Notes: a model not told the origin generated them from the letters alone. A stretch of DNA of 64,000 nucleotides from Croceivirga radicis (GCF_002072105.2 NZ_MTBC01000010.1:62001-126000), one strand, 5' to 3'; shown: positions 1 to 10,366, counted from the stretch's first letter. Made by a program: numbers and translations.

Positions 1-2651
1 TCACCAGTAGTTCGCCGCGTATTAATGTTCTGGTTTAATAAATCATAAGCCAATACTTTTAGGGTTGCTTTTTTCTTAAACAGTTGCACTCCAAGACTCA
101 TGTTCCAAAAAAGCGCGTCCTTATCAAAACCCGGTCCAACATTGCTGTTATAACTGTAAGTAATATCATTGCCAAAAACCCAGTTGCGTGGCCAATAACT
201 CGTTGTTCTTAAGCCTATGTTATGGGTAACAAAAGAAACATCGTCCAAACGGTCTAAATTGTATTGGGTCTGATTGTAGTTAAAACGGTAAGATGGCTCT
301 ACTTCTAATAGCTCTTTTACATTTAAAGTAGCCGACACTCTTGGACTAACACTAAATCTTTTTGCTTCTAATAATTGGCCATTGCTAAAGCTTTTTTGTT
401 TGCTATAGTTAAAACCAGGATTAATACGAAAACCTAAGGTATACAAGGTATCTTTTTTAATATTCTTGGAATAATTGATTCCTGCCCAACCCTGGTAATT
501 ACCAGAAATATTGGTGTAGGTGGTTGTTCTTATCAAGTTATCGTCCGTTGTAGTTACGGGTACAATTTGGTCGTCTACAAAACCTATACTGGCGTAGGCA
601 AAAAGTCCTGTACGTTCTTTCCAATTGTAATTGTTAAAATTTAAATAGATATCCTTGGAACGTATAGGTTCCAAGTCCGGATTTCCTTGTATAATATTCA
701 ACGGATTGCTTACATCTGCAACAGGTTGTAACTGACTTACGTTTGGCAACCTAATGTTATTATTATAGTTTAGGTACAAGCGCGTGTTTTTGCCAAAGGT
801 ATAATTGAACCAACCCTCCGTTGTAAAAATGCGATACTCTTTGTTAAATTGGGTTCCTTGTAAAAAATCAGCATTTTCTAAGCTTAGGATATTCCAGTCT
901 GCATTAACCCCAAAACGCATTTTTTTATTGTTCATTTGAAAACCTATAGAAGGAATGTTTCGGGTTACATGGAATTCAAAATCCGAACTTAGTAACTCAT
1001 TAAAATCCGTGTACGAAGCTGTTGTTTCCTCCAAATTAAAAACCGTTCTATTGTTTTTCTCTTGTTCGCTTTCATAGGTGTAACCAAAATTTAAATAAAC
1101 ATCTTTCTTTAATGGCTGTCTAAACCTAGCGCTTAGGGTATAATTATCTTCTTTACGATCAACCAGGGTTTGTTGGTCTAATGCTGTTTGTTCATCCCCA
1201 GTAAAAACTTCACTTAAGGCATTAAGATTTGCCGTATTCTCTGTTCTATTATTGGTATTTCTAATACGTATACGTATATATTTACCAAGTGTATCTAGCC
1301 GTTTCATAATACTTGTTGTATTGTTAAAACCACTATTAAAACCGTCCTCTCTTGTAGTCGTACTATTCCTGTTTATTAAATCGCCAAAAGCATCTGAGCT
1401 TTCCGTTGTGTTTTGGTTTAGCGAGTTATACCTATTAACACTTAATGTAGGTTCAACAGTAATTCTAAAGGTAGGGTCTATATCAAATTCCAGATTTGCA
1501 GAACCCCGATTAGAATTGGTATTACCTGCAAAATTACGTTCTGTATTGGTAAAGAAATTACCCGTAGGCAGTATGTTTTCTCTAGAAATTACTTCGTTGT
1601 TGTAAGAATCACTGTATGCAAAAAAATAATTTGCATCTATCTCATACTCATTTTTCTTTTGGTCTGCAAAGCTACCACCCAAGGTGCTAGAGGTTACTAT
1701 ACCGCTACCAAAACCTGAAGGCAATTGACCTAGGGAAACCCCTGCATTCTCATTAAAATTAAAGCCACTACCTCTAGAATTACCTACCATTTCATAAATC
1801 TCATCAAAAGAAAAACCCGCATTATTGATGTTATTGGAACTGGCCAATAAACTTAATCGCTTGGTCTTGTTAAAGTAGTTAAGTAAACCGTTACCCTGGT
1901 ACCTTTCGTCTGAACCATACCCACCAGAAACACGGCCCATATAGCCTTTGTTTTTATCTTCTTTAAGTGTTAGGTTGATGGTTTTGGTTTGCCCATCACC
2001 AGCTTCGCCCGTAAACTCCTGTTCTTTGGTCTTTGAATCCGTGATTTGTATTTTACTTATAATATCCTTGGGAAGACTTTTTGTGGCTACCGTAGGGTCA
2101 CTGCTAAAAAATACCTGACCGTTTACCAACACCTGATTAACCTCTTTACCATTGACCGTAATTTTACCATCCGTGCCAACCTCTACTCCTGGCAACTTTT
2201 TTAGCACATCTTCCACAGAAGCATCTGGTCTTACCTTAAAAGAGTCAGCATTAAACTCTAACGTATCTTTTTTAACGGTAATAGGTACGCGGTCTGCAAC
2301 TACGTTGACACCCTGTAACTGTTGGGCATTTATCTCCATACCCACCACCCCTAATTCTACCAACTGCTTTCTAGTAACTATTTTAGAAAGCTGTTTATAA
2401 CTATTGTAGGTAAATACGATCCTTAATTCCTTTCTTGCAGATTTACCCTCTATCTCAAAAAAACCATTTTGGTCCGTAATAGAATAGGTAACCAGCGTAC
2501 TATCTTTGACTGTTTCTACATGTACCGTAGCCGCTTCTAGAATAGAATTGTCTGCTTTATCTTTAACGGTTCCCGTAATCTTAAAATCTTGTGCAAATAG
2601 CGAGTTTATGGTTACCAAGAATAGCAACCATACTAGTGGTTTAGTTTTCAA
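1..2651 (-). CDS. TonB-dependent receptor-like outer membrane beta-barrel protein (3' end cut by window)
   Basis: An open frame runs off the left edge, about 883 codons seen. It begins with a signal peptide (LKTKPLVWLLFLVTINSLFA, then QD), a CarboxypepD_reg-like domain (residues ~25-105, ITGTVKDKADNSILEAATV), a plug-like segment (DVLKKLPGVEVGTDGKITVNG) and a long Tyr/Asn-rich beta-barrel of the OMP_b-brl_3 type. No ATG lies in frame before the signal peptide and a TAA stop lies just upstream, so the start is taken as TTG at 2651 (ATT just before it is possible). Family members are about 900 residues, so only a few dozen C-terminal residues are missing. The domain order is as in TonB receptors, but this subfamily often lacks a known substrate. 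It is transcribed in the same direction as der but probably separately. Confidence 0.85.
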   Translation of the reverse strand, partial: MKTKPLVWLLFLVTINSLFAQDFKITGTVKDKADNSILEAATVHVETVKDSTLVTYSITDQNGFFEIEGKSARKELRIVFTYNSYKQLSKIVTRKQLVELGVVGMEINAQQLQGVNVVADRVPITVKKDTLEFNADSFKVRPDASVEDVLKKLPGVEVGTDGKITVNGKEVNQVLVNGQVFFSSDPTVATKSLPKDIISKIQITDSKTKEQEFTGEAGDGQTKTINLTLKEDKNKGYMGRVSGGYGSDERYQGNGLLNYFNKTKRLSLLASSNNINNAGFSFDEIYEMVGNSRGSGFNFNENAGVSLGQLPSGFGSGIVTSSTLGGSFADQKKNEYEIDANYFFAYSDSYNNEVISRENILPTGNFFTNTERNFAGNTNSNRGSANLEFDIDPTFRITVEPTLSVNRYNSLNQNTTESSDAFGDLINRNSTTTREDGFNSGFNNTTSIMKRLDTLGKYIRIRIRNTNNRTENTANLNALSEVFTGDEQTALDQQTLVDRKEDNYTLSARFRQPLKKDVYLNFGYTYESEQEKNNRTVFNLEETTASYTDFNELLSSDFEFHVTRNIPSIGFQMNNKKMRFGVNADWNILSLENADFLQGTQFNKEYRIFTTEGWFNYTFGKNTRLYLNYNNNIRLPNVSQLQPVADVSNPLNIIQGNPDLEPIRSKDIYLNFNNYNWKERTGLFAYASIGFVDDQIVPVTTTDDNLIRTTTYTNISGNYQGWAGINYSKNIKKDTLYTLGFRINPGFNYSKQKSFSNGQLLEAKRFSVSPRVSATLNVKELLEVEPSYRFNYNQTQYNLDRLDDVSFVTHNIGLRTTSYWPRNWVFGNDITYSYNSNVGPGFDKDALFWNMSLGVQLFKKKATLKVLAYDLLNQNINTRRTTG

Positions 2652-2760
2652 AATTGGTCTGGTATTTTATTGGTCTAGTTCTGTTTAGCCAACAAAATAC
2701 CCAAACCTAAGAAAGTAGTTTTATGGTTTAACGTTACTTTAGCAGAAACGCTAGGTAAAG

Positions 2761-4062
2761 TTATTTTTTACGCATAAATACCGTAATTGGAACACCCGTA
2801 AAATCAAAGTTTTCACGAATTTGATTTTCAAGGAAGCGCTTATAGGGGTCTCTTACGTACTGGGGCAAATTACAGAAAAATGCAAATTGCGGATAAGGAG
2901 TTGGTAGTTGGGTGCAAAATTTAATTTTAACATATTTACCCTTTGTAGATGGTGGCGGTCTGTTTTCTATTATTGGCAACATAATATCATTCAACTTGCG
3001 TGTAGGAATTCGTTTAGACCTATTTTGGTAAACCTCTACGGCAGTTTCTATTGCTTTATAGATACGTTGTTTGTTCAAAACAGAAATAAAAAGAACTGGA
3101 ACATCTACAAACGGCTCTAATTGCTTTTTAATAGCTTTGGTATAATCTCTAACCGAATTGGTTTCTTTATCTACCTTATCCCACTTGTTCACTAAAATAA
3201 CAATCCCTTTATTGTTGCGTTGCGCCAGCCAGAAAATATTCTGTACCTGGCCATCAAAACCACGGGTTGCATCTAACATTAAAATACAAACATCACAGTG
3301 TTCTATTGCCCTAACAGAACGCATTACGGAGTAAAATTCTAAGTCTTCCCTAACCTTTGCCTTTCTTCGTATACCTGCGGTATCTACCAGATTAAATTCA
3401 AATCCAAAACGGTTGTATTTAGTGTCTATACTGTCTCTAGTGGTACCGGCTATATCGGTAACAATGTACCTATCTTCTCCTATTAATGCATTTATGAAAG
3501 AGGACTTACCAGCATTGGGTCTGCCTACTACTGCGAACCGAGGTAGTTCGTCTTCTATTTCTTCGGTCTCTGGCAGTACTTCTACCAAAGCATCCAATAA
3601 TTCCCCAGATCCACTTCCGTTAATACTTGAAATAGTAAAATATTCGCCCAAACCAAGTGCATAAAACTCCACTGCATCTGCTTCGCGCTGGGCATTATCC
3701 ACTTTATTTACTGCCAAAAAAACGGGCTTATCTACCTTTCTAAGCAAATTAGCAACATCCTCGTCCATACCGGTTACACCAGATTCTACATCCACCATAA
3801 AAATGATGGCATCTGCTTCGTCTATGGCCAATTCTACTTGCTTATCTATTTCTTGCTCAAAAATATCCTCACTACCAATAACGTAACCACCGGTATCTAT
3901 TAGAGAAAATTCCTTTCCATTCCAATCACTCTTACCATAATGACGATCACGAGTAACCCCACTAACCGCATCCACAATAGCCTCTCTACGTTGAATTAAA
4001 CGGTTAAAAAAAGTGGATTTACCAACATTAGGTCTCCCTACAATAGCAACAATAGCGCCCAT
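2761..4062 (-). CDS. der: Ribosome biogenesis GTPase Der (EngA)
   Basis: Double-GTPase needed for 50S subunit maturation. The 433 residues match the family length. The first G domain has the P-loop GRPNVGKS (residues 9-16), DTGG and NKVD (~117-120). The second has GRPNAGKS (~179-186), DTAG and NKWD (~291). A C-terminal KH-like domain ends in [16 protein letters not shown] start with [12 protein letters not shown], typical of the family. It is a complete housekeeping gene. A second ribosome-assembly GTPase, era, lies 2 kb away. Confidence 0.98.
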   Translation of the reverse strand: MGAIVAIVGRPNVGKSTFFNRLIQRREAIVDAVSGVTRDRHYGKSDWNGKEFSLIDTGGYVIGSEDIFEQEIDKQVELAIDEADAIIFMVDVESGVTGMDEDVANLLRKVDKPVFLAVNKVDNAQREADAVEFYALGLGEYFTISSINGSGSGELLDALVEVLPETEEIEDELPRFAVVGRPNAGKSSFINALIGEDRYIVTDIAGTTRDSIDTKYNRFGFEFNLVDTAGIRRKAKVREDLEFYSVMRSVRAIEHCDVCILMLDATRGFDGQVQNIFWLAQRNNKGIVILVNKWDKVDKETNSVRDYTKAIKKQLEPFVDVPVLFISVLNKQRIYKAIETAVEVYQNRSKRIPTRKLNDIMLPIIENRPPPSTKGKYVKIKFCTQLPTPYPQFAFFCNLPQYVRDPYKRFLENQIRENFDFTGVPITVFMRKK

Positions 4063-4272
4063 CCCTTGAAATTTTTGGCAAAAGTACCATTAATTTTCAT
4101 AGGCTGCTATTTCTTAGTGATTTGTACTAAAAATAGTTTATTGAAGAAACCGATTTTTTGCACTTCTTTTTACAAAATTTATATATGATATGGCTGCCTA
4201 AAATTTACAAACACTTCTTATAAATGGTTGTTGTACCTTTCTTTAATCAATTGATAATTTAAAAGACTAGAT

Positions 4273-5292
4273 ATGGAAATTAACGATACACAAAACATGA
4301 TGGGTTACGTGGCCAACCCAGAACGGTACAAAAAGATGCAATACAAAAGATGTGGAAATTCTGGCCTTTTACTACCAAGGTTATCCTTAGGGTTATGGCA
4401 TAACTTTGGTGATACGGACAACTTAATTAAAGCGAGGCGCATCTTAAGAACGGCTTTTGACCTTGGCATTACACACTTTGACCTAGCTAATAATTACGGG
4501 CCTCCTTACGGTGCCGCAGAGACCAATTTTGGGAAATTGTTTCATCAAGATTTTAAAAACTACCGTGATGAACTTATAATTTCTAGTAAGGCTGGTTTTG
4601 ATATGTGGCCGGGGCCTTATGGTAATTATGGTTCTAAAAAATACTTAATCGCCAGTTTGGACCAAAGTTTAAAACGTATGGGATTGGATTATGTAGACAT
4701 CTTTTACCACCATAGACCGGACCCAGAAACCCCATTGGAAGAAACCATGGCCGCCTTGCATCAAATTGTACAGCAAGGGAAAGCATTATACGTTGGCATT
4801 TCCAATTATTCTGCGGAACTTACTAAAAAAGCCTATGACATTTTAAAAGAAATGGGGACACCATTACTCACTCATCAACCAAAATATAGCATGTTCGAGA
4901 GATGGGTAGAAGATGGTCTATTAAACGTGTTAGATGATAAAAAGGTAGGTGGTATTGTTTTCTCACCCCTTGCCCAAGGTCTGCTAACAGACAAGTACCT
5001 CAATGGATTTCCAGAAGATTCTAGAGCGGTACGCGATGCAAGGTATTTAGATACCGGACAAATTACGCAAGACCTTCTGAACAAAATTAGCGCGTTAAAT
5101 GATTTGGCTAAAAATAGGAATCAAAGTTTGGCGCAAATGGCCATTGCTTGGTTGTTACAAAAACCACAAGTTACTTCTGTTTTGGTTGGTGTTAGCAAAC
5201 CAGAACAATTAAAAGACAATGTAAAGGCATTAGATAATTTAACGTTTAAAAACGAGGAGCTACAAACCATAGAAAACATCTTGGCCAATTAA
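4273..5292 (+). CDS. Aldo/keto reductase, YghZ-like (L-glyceraldehyde 3-phosphate reductase type)
   Basis: NADPH-dependent carbonyl reductase with a TIM-barrel fold, 339 residues. The N-terminal part YKRCGNSGLLLPRLSLGLWH followed by NFGDTD and DLANNYGPPYGAAE closely matches the YghZ/Gpr branch. The catalytic set is visible: Asp and Tyr in FDLANNYG, Lys in ISSKAG and His in IFYHHRPD. The C-terminal VLVGVSKPEQLKDN cofactor segment is intact. In E. coli the homologue reduces glyceraldehyde 3-phosphate and methylglyoxal. Substrate here is inferred from family only. Monocistronic, divergent from der. Confidence 0.9.
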   Translation: MEINDTQNMMGYVANPERYKKMQYKRCGNSGLLLPRLSLGLWHNFGDTDNLIKARRILRTAFDLGITHFDLANNYGPPYGAAETNFGKLFHQDFKNYRDELIISSKAGFDMWPGPYGNYGSKKYLIASLDQSLKRMGLDYVDIFYHHRPDPETPLEETMAALHQIVQQGKALYVGISNYSAELTKKAYDILKEMGTPLLTHQPKYSMFERWVEDGLLNVLDDKKVGGIVFSPLAQGLLTDKYLNGFPEDSRAVRDARYLDTGQITQDLLNKISALNDLAKNRNQSLAQMAIAWLLQKPQVTSVLVGVSKPEQLKDNVKALDNLTFKNEELQTIENILAN

Positions 5293-5416
5293 ATAACGAT
5301 AATATTACTGAAATGAAACTTACCTAAGTTATAACAAAATCTTAGCTAAATCTAACAGGGTTTTAACGACTATGCGGCAATTGCTCAACGTATATCTATT
5401 AAATAAAATAGAACCT

Positions 5417-5950
5417 ATGAAAATCTTAAGATCAATAGTTTTAGTGGTAGTTTTACTAAGTACTGCTGCTATTTCCGCACAAAGCAAAAAAGAAGAGAAA
5501 CTAATAGTAGATGCACATAAGGCTAAACAAGCGTTGCTAAAACAAGACCAAGGGTTAGAAGCGTTTTTTGAAAGCGCTGCTGGCTATGTACTATTCCCAA
5601 ACGTAGGCAAAGGTGGTTTTATCATTGGAGGCGCTTCTGGTAATGGCGTGGTTTATGAAAATGATGCGATTGCAGGTTATGCCAATCTAAAAAAACTAAA
5701 TATTGGCCTACAAGCGGGCGGACAAGCTATTATTGAAGTTATCTTTTTTGAAACAGAAGAAGATTTGGCAGAATTTAAGGAAGATAATTTTCAGTTTGCA
5801 GCAGAAGCCTCTGCTGTAGCCGTAAAGTCTGGAATTGCCTATAACGCAAAATATAAAGATGGTGTAGCCGTATTTGCTTTACCAAAAGCAGGTTTAATGG
5901 CAGATGCCTCAGTGGGTGGACAAAAAATTGAGTTTACTCCTGTAAAATAA
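5417..5950 (+). CDS. Lipid-binding SYLF (YSC84/DUF500-like) exported protein
   Basis: A 177-residue exported protein. The start is placed at ATG 5417 rather than the longer frame from 5372 because MKILRSIVLVVVLLSTAAIS forms a clean signal peptide ending AISAQS. The mature part has the SYLF signature: AAGYVLFPNVGKGGFIIGGA, then a glycine-rich NGVVYE segment, LQAGGQA and the C-terminal ALPKAGLMADASVGGQK. SYLF domains bind phosphoinositides and other lipids in eukaryotes; the bacterial periplasmic role is unknown. Followed by a strong bidirectional terminator shared with era. Confidence 0.85.
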   Translation: MKILRSIVLVVVLLSTAAISAQSKKEEKLIVDAHKAKQALLKQDQGLEAFFESAAGYVLFPNVGKGGFIIGGASGNGVVYENDAIAGYANLKKLNIGLQAGGQAIIEVIFFETEEDLAEFKEDNFQFAAEASAVAVKSGIAYNAKYKDGVAVFALPKAGLMADASVGGQKIEFTPVK

Positions 5951-5975
5951 TCGTTTTTTGATTGATGTTGATTGA

Positions 5976-6005
5976 AACGGGCCGGTGAGTTTTTACCGGC
6001 TCGTT
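5976..6005. terminator. Bidirectional intrinsic terminator between SYLF gene and era
   Basis: An 11-bp stem (AACGGGCCGGT / ACCGGCTCGTT, one G-T pair) with an 8-nt loop is followed by a T-rich run. It lies between two convergent genes and abuts the era stop codon, so it can serve both. Confidence 0.85.
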
Positions 6006-6893
6006 TTATTTTTGTTGGTAACCAAAACGCCTTAATTGGTTACTATTACTACGCCAATTTTTATTCACCTTTACGTAGATTTCGATATGGACTTGTTTAT
6101 CAAAAAACAGTTCTAAATCTTTTCTGGCTTCAACCCCAACTTTTTTCAAGGCGCTTCCTTTGTGCCCAATAATAATACCTTTTTGACTATCGCGCTCTAC
6201 CATAATAATGGAACGGATTCGTATGATATCATCATCTTCCAGAAACTCCTCGGTTTCTACTTCCACGGCATAAGGAATTTCCTTTTTATAATTCAATAAG
6301 ATTTTTTCCCTAATGGTTTCGTTTACAAAAAAACGTTCTGGTTTGTCCGTTATTTGGTCTTTTGGATAGTAGGCCGGTCCTTCTGGCAATAATTCCAATA
6401 TACGTTCAAATACTTCACGAACATTGAAATTCTGAAGGGCAGAAATTGGATGAATTTCTGCTCTTGGCAGTAAATCTTGCCAATATTGAATCTGTTCTTC
6501 CAAAACACTTTGCTCAGAAGTATCAATCTTGTTCAATAGCAATAATACAGGAATCTTACTATTTTGTATTTTTTGAAAAAACGCCTCGTCTTTAAGTCCC
6601 TTTTCGCCAATCTCTACCAAATACAACAATACGTCTGCATCTTCAAAGGCGGATTTTACAAAATCCATCATGCTGGTTTGCAGCTCGTAGGCTGGTTTAA
6701 TAATTCCTGGTGTATCTGATATCACTACTTGAAAATCATCCCCATTAACAATACCAAAAATACGGTGACGCGTAGTCTGTGCTTTAGAGGTGATTATAGA
6801 TAATTTTTCACCTACAAAAGCATTCATTAAAGTAGACTTACCTACATTGGGGTTTCCTATTATATTTACAAAACCAGATTTATGTGTTCCCAT
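6006..6893 (-). CDS. era: GTPase Era
   Basis: Essential GTPase that binds the 3' end of 16S rRNA and 30S subunits. 295 residues, normal length. P-loop GNPNVGKS at 13-20, DTPG near 59, NKID near 122, and a C-terminal KH domain with GHKGSALKKVGVEARKDLE. It is the last gene of a minus-strand run AGCS symporter - TrmH-family methylase - era, with only 5 nt to the upstream gene, suggesting co-transcription. Confidence 0.98.
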   Translation of the reverse strand: MGTHKSGFVNIIGNPNVGKSTLMNAFVGEKLSIITSKAQTTRHRIFGIVNGDDFQVVISDTPGIIKPAYELQTSMMDFVKSAFEDADVLLYLVEIGEKGLKDEAFFQKIQNSKIPVLLLLNKIDTSEQSVLEEQIQYWQDLLPRAEIHPISALQNFNVREVFERILELLPEGPAYYPKDQITDKPERFFVNETIREKILLNYKKEIPYAVEVETEEFLEDDDIIRIRSIIMVERDSQKGIIIGHKGSALKKVGVEARKDLELFFDKQVHIEIYVKVNKNWRSNSNQLRRFGYQQK

Positions 6894-6898
6894 AGTTT

Positions 6899-7369
6899 TT
6901 ACTTTTTGTGCATACGGGGTTTAGGTAAGTTTCTATCGTACATTACTATACTCCCCGCAACGGCTACATTCAAACTTTTAATCGACTTAAATTGCACTAA
7001 ATGGTGTGCCTTATCACACGCCACCCTACTTAATCCGTGGTCTTCTGCACCCAAAAGGTAAACACACCTTCTTGGATGCGTAAAGGTCTCTAAAGCCACA
7101 GCATTTTCCTTCATTTCTACCCCAACCAATTCTGCCCCTTTTGGCAGATTCTTATAAAAATCTTCAAAAGTATCGTAATGAAAATAAGGCATGGCCTTTA
7201 CCGCATGGTGGGTATCACAAGCCTGTTTGGCATATCTATTACCAATTGTAAAAATAAAACTTGCCCCTAAATTTTGTGCTGTTCGCCATAGAACACCCAA
7301 GTTTTCTGGCGTTTTTCCATTCTGGATGCCAATACCAAAAAATTCGTGCTCAAAATTATCCGTGCTCAC
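6899..7369 (-). CDS. TrmH/SpoU-family RNA 2'-O-methyltransferase
   Basis: A 156-residue SPOUT methylase, short like TrmL-type enzymes with no substrate-binding extension. The three family motifs are present: NLGVLWRTAQNLGA (motif 1 with Asn/Arg), VYLLGAEDHGLS (motif 2) and SLNVAVAGSIVMYDR (motif 3), which together make the SAM-binding trefoil knot. The exact RNA target (tRNA or rRNA) cannot be told. Its start overlaps the end of the upstream symporter gene by 14 nt and it is followed 5 nt later by era, so translation coupling is likely. Confidence 0.9.
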   Translation of the reverse strand: MSTDNFEHEFFGIGIQNGKTPENLGVLWRTAQNLGASFIFTIGNRYAKQACDTHHAVKAMPYFHYDTFEDFYKNLPKGAELVGVEMKENAVALETFTHPRRCVYLLGAEDHGLSRVACDKAHHLVQFKSIKSLNVAVAGSIVMYDRNLPKPRMHKK

Positions 7370-8720
7370 TCCTTAACTTCTGAAAATAGATTTTGGCCTC
7401 TTTATTTACTTTAGGCGCCAACAAAAGTACGGCAATCATATTGGGTATTACCATTAATGCATAGGAAAGGTCTATTAAGTTTTTAACCAAATCCAAGGAT
7501 GCTACTGCCGCAAAGACAATCATTACCACAAAGTAAACATTGTACCATTTGCCAATTTTAGCATTGGTTAAATACGATAAACTCTTTACCCCATAGTAAG
7601 AATAGGTAAACAATGTTGAAATAGCAAAGGCCGATACGATTACCATCAACAATACACCGCCCCAACTACCCAAGGCTGCGTTAAAAGCGTTCAACGTCAT
7701 TACTATACCACTACCCTCTTGCAAGTAGGCCCCACTCAAAATTAGAACTACAGCGGTAAACGTACATACCAATATGGTATCTATAAATGGCCCCAACATG
7801 GCCACGAGCCCCTCTCGTATAGGCTCATCATTCTTAGATTGGCCGTGGTACATAGGCGCACTTCCTAGACCAGCTTCGTTGGAAAACATTGCCCGGCGAA
7901 CCCCTAAAATTATAAGCCCCCAAAAACCACCGGTCACGACTGTTTTAACATTCCAAGCCTCGACCAAAATTAATTTTAAAGAAGGGAGAATTTGCCCTGC
8001 ATTGGTTACCATAACACCTATAACAGCTAATAAGTAAACCATTACCATGAATGGAACAATGGCCGTTGCCACTTTAGCAATGTTCTTTAAGCCTCCAAAA
8101 ATGACAAAAGAAGAAACAATAGCCAAAGTGAATCCTACACCTAATTTCCAGTTAAAATCGCCCAATGCTGCAATTGTCTCATTAGGCATTACCACGCTCA
8201 TGAATGTTTCTGTAAATTGATTTGCCGTGAACACACCAAGAAAACCAAATAGGCCGGCAACACTAAAAAACACAGCTAAGGGTTTAGCTTTTGTGCCCAA
8301 ACCTTGTGTGATATAAAACATTGGTCCCCCCTGAAGATTACCATCAGAATCTCGCCCCCTAAACATAATAGAAAGACTACAAGAATAGAACTTAATACAC
8401 ATACCTATTATAGCGGTGACCCAAATCCAAAAAACGACCCCCGGCCCACCGTCATGTATGGCAATGGCTACTCCAGAAATATTGCCCAAACCAACTGTTG
8501 CAGCTACGGCAGCAGATAAGGCTTGTAAGGAACTTACATCGCCTTGGGCATGCTTGTCATCATACTTACCCTTGGTAATATCCAAAGCATGTTTAAAATA
8601 ACGATAGGGTAAAAAACGAGAATAAATAACTAGAAAGAGACCTCCTCCTATCAATAATACAAACATGGGCCATTCCGTAAAGGATATGGCTTCTGCTAGA
8701 AATTCATTAAGTTTATTCAT
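7356..8720 (-). CDS. Alanine/glycine:cation symporter (AGCS family)
   Basis: A polytopic inner-membrane sodium- or proton-coupled amino acid carrier, 454 residues. The family signatures are clear: VAATVGLGNISGVAIAI near residue 75, GGPMFYITQGLG, and VRRAMFSNEAGLGSAPMYHG in the middle, with about 10 hydrophobic segments. The 3' end overlaps the methylase gene by 14 nt. Transported substrate (alanine, glycine or glutamine) cannot be assigned from sequence. Confidence 0.93.
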   Translation of the reverse strand: MNKLNEFLAEAISFTEWPMFVLLIGGGLFLVIYSRFLPYRYFKHALDITKGKYDDKHAQGDVSSLQALSAAVAATVGLGNISGVAIAIHDGGPGVVFWIWVTAIIGMCIKFYSCSLSIMFRGRDSDGNLQGGPMFYITQGLGTKAKPLAVFFSVAGLFGFLGVFTANQFTETFMSVVMPNETIAALGDFNWKLGVGFTLAIVSSFVIFGGLKNIAKVATAIVPFMVMVYLLAVIGVMVTNAGQILPSLKLILVEAWNVKTVVTGGFWGLIILGVRRAMFSNEAGLGSAPMYHGQSKNDEPIREGLVAMLGPFIDTILVCTFTAVVLILSGAYLQEGSGIVMTLNAFNAALGSWGGVLLMVIVSAFAISTLFTYSYYGVKSLSYLTNAKIGKWYNVYFVVMIVFAAVASLDLVKNLIDLSYALMVIPNMIAVLLLAPKVNKEAKIYFQKLRSEHG

Positions 8721-8823
8721 AGGGCGTGAAGGTAAGCATTATTAGCAATTTTGTAAGTATTTCAAAATTCTAACTACTTACTAGCCATATTGCCTAAAAA
8801 ACTCACTTTAACAAAAACCAGAC

Positions 8824-10326
8824 ATGCGCCTAATACCCTTTTTCTGTATTCTTACGTGTATTTGTTGCACTCTATCTTGCAAAAAAGACGATGACAGCCC
8901 ACAAGAACTAACATATACATTGACCGTTTTTAGTTCTGATGGTGGAACGGTGAACCTAAAATCGGGAACATTTAAGGCTGGCAGTACGCTTAAATTAATT
9001 GCTACCGCTGATCAAGGGTATGCGTTTGATTCTTGGACAGGAGATGCAAGCGGTACTGACCCGGAATATTCCCTAATCCTTAACCAGGATTCTGAGGTCA
9101 CCGCTACTTTTAGGGCAATTGACAACAACCCTGAAATTTCTGACAATATTGTATTAATAAATGAAGACCTAATTGATACATCTGGCTACGTATTTGCTAT
9201 TGAAAATGGTGGCAAACGTTGTTTCTTAATGGACCGTTATGGACAATTAAAACACGAATGGAATTTTGATTTATCTTTAGGACAAGATGCAGAATTAACG
9301 GCCAACGGCAACCTAATAGGTTTGTTTAGGGGAGAAAATAGTCCGGTAAGTTTTGGAGGGCAAAGTGGTATTTTAAGGGAAATAGAACCAGACGGAACCG
9401 TTATTTGGGAGTATACCATTGCCAATGACAATGAAATTGCCCATCATGATTTTACCCAATTACCCAATGGAAATTTATTGGTCTTGGTTTGGTATAGGGT
9501 TTCTAACGCAGATGCCAAGGCAGTTGGCCTAAACAATGACGGTGACGTTTTTATGGAGAAAGTGGTAGAAATTAATAAAGAAAACAACAATGTTGTCTGG
9601 GAGTGGAAAAGTTGGGACCATATTGTGCAAGACTTTAATGCTAGTTTACCCAATTTTGGTGTACCAGAAGCCAATAAAAACAAAATCAACATTGGTTACG
9701 CCAATACTAATGTTCATGAGTTTGTAGCCCAGGGCGACTTAATTCATTTTAATGGAATAGCCTATTACCCAGAGCAAGACATAATCGCCTTAAGTGCTAA
9801 CTTTTACAGCGAAGTTTGGTTTATAGACCATAGCACCACAAGCGTGGAAGCTGCTACAGAGGAAGGAGGGCAATTTAACAAAGGTGGTAGTTTACTTTAT
9901 CGTTTTGGCAATCAAAAAGTATATGGCGATAATAACGCCACATCTACATTGAATTTTAACCACCATCCAAGTTTTATAAAAAAAGGTAATGAACTAAGCC
10001 TTTTAATCTATAATAACAACAATAGAGAAGAGCAATCCAGAGCAATGGAATTTAGTTTACCGGAATTAGACGGCACCAATCTAGATTTACCACCTACTTT
10101 AATTTTTGATTTTACCCATCCAGATTTATTTTACGGAAGGGTAAGCGGTGCCGTACGTTTGCCCAATGGGAACACTTTAATATGTGAGGGCGATTATGGC
10201 TATTGGGAAGTTACACCCAATTTAGAGGTGGTATGGAAATATGAAGGTTTTAACCAACTCTACTGGAGAGGACTTTACTACACAGGAGATAGTGCAGAAA
10301 TCGTAAACTTAGAAAGCAGAATTTGA
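8824..10326 (+). CDS. Lipoprotein with InlB-type repeat and arylsulfotransferase-like beta-propeller
   Basis: A 500-residue surface or periplasmic lipoprotein. The signal peptide ends in a lipobox (TLSC, Cys ~19) followed by KKDDD, a charge pattern often linked with surface export in Bacteroidota. Residues ~30-97 form one divergent InlB B-repeat/Listeria-Bacteroides repeat (GGTVNLKSGTFKAGSTLKL, GYAFDSWTGD, VTATF). The remainder resembles arylsulfotransferase (ASST/PF14269) propellers: ENGGKRCFLMDRYGQ, DGTVIWEY, HHDFTQLPNGNLLVLVW, FNHHPS, LPNGNTLICEGDYGYWEV. Catalytic His candidates lie in the HHDF, HEF and HHPS segments. Whether it moves sulfate groups is uncertain; many such proteins are uncharacterised. 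Confidence 0.8.
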   Translation: MRLIPFFCILTCICCTLSCKKDDDSPQELTYTLTVFSSDGGTVNLKSGTFKAGSTLKLIATADQGYAFDSWTGDASGTDPEYSLILNQDSEVTATFRAIDNNPEISDNIVLINEDLIDTSGYVFAIENGGKRCFLMDRYGQLKHEWNFDLSLGQDAELTANGNLIGLFRGENSPVSFGGQSGILREIEPDGTVIWEYTIANDNEIAHHDFTQLPNGNLLVLVWYRVSNADAKAVGLNNDGDVFMEKVVEINKENNNVVWEWKSWDHIVQDFNASLPNFGVPEANKNKINIGYANTNVHEFVAQGDLIHFNGIAYYPEQDIIALSANFYSEVWFIDHSTTSVEAATEEGGQFNKGGSLLYRFGNQKVYGDNNATSTLNFNHHPSFIKKGNELSLLIYNNNNREEQSRAMEFSLPELDGTNLDLPPTLIFDFTHPDLFYGRVSGAVRLPNGNTLICEGDYGYWEVTPNLEVVWKYEGFNQLYWRGLYYTGDSAEIVNLESRI

Positions 10327-10366
10327 CCCTTGTAATATTGAAATTTTCAAAAAGGGTTAAAGTTAA

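Noticed and set aside
2761-6893. Closeness of der and era as a novel link
   Set aside because: Both are housekeeping genes on the same strand separated by unrelated plus-strand genes; nothing indicates joint function.
6899-8720. Overlapping frames opposite the symporter (plus strand, e.g. 7774-8037 and 8304-8601)
   Set aside because: They are shadows of the AGCS gene: low-complexity composition, no recognisable domain, and antisense to clearly coding sequence.
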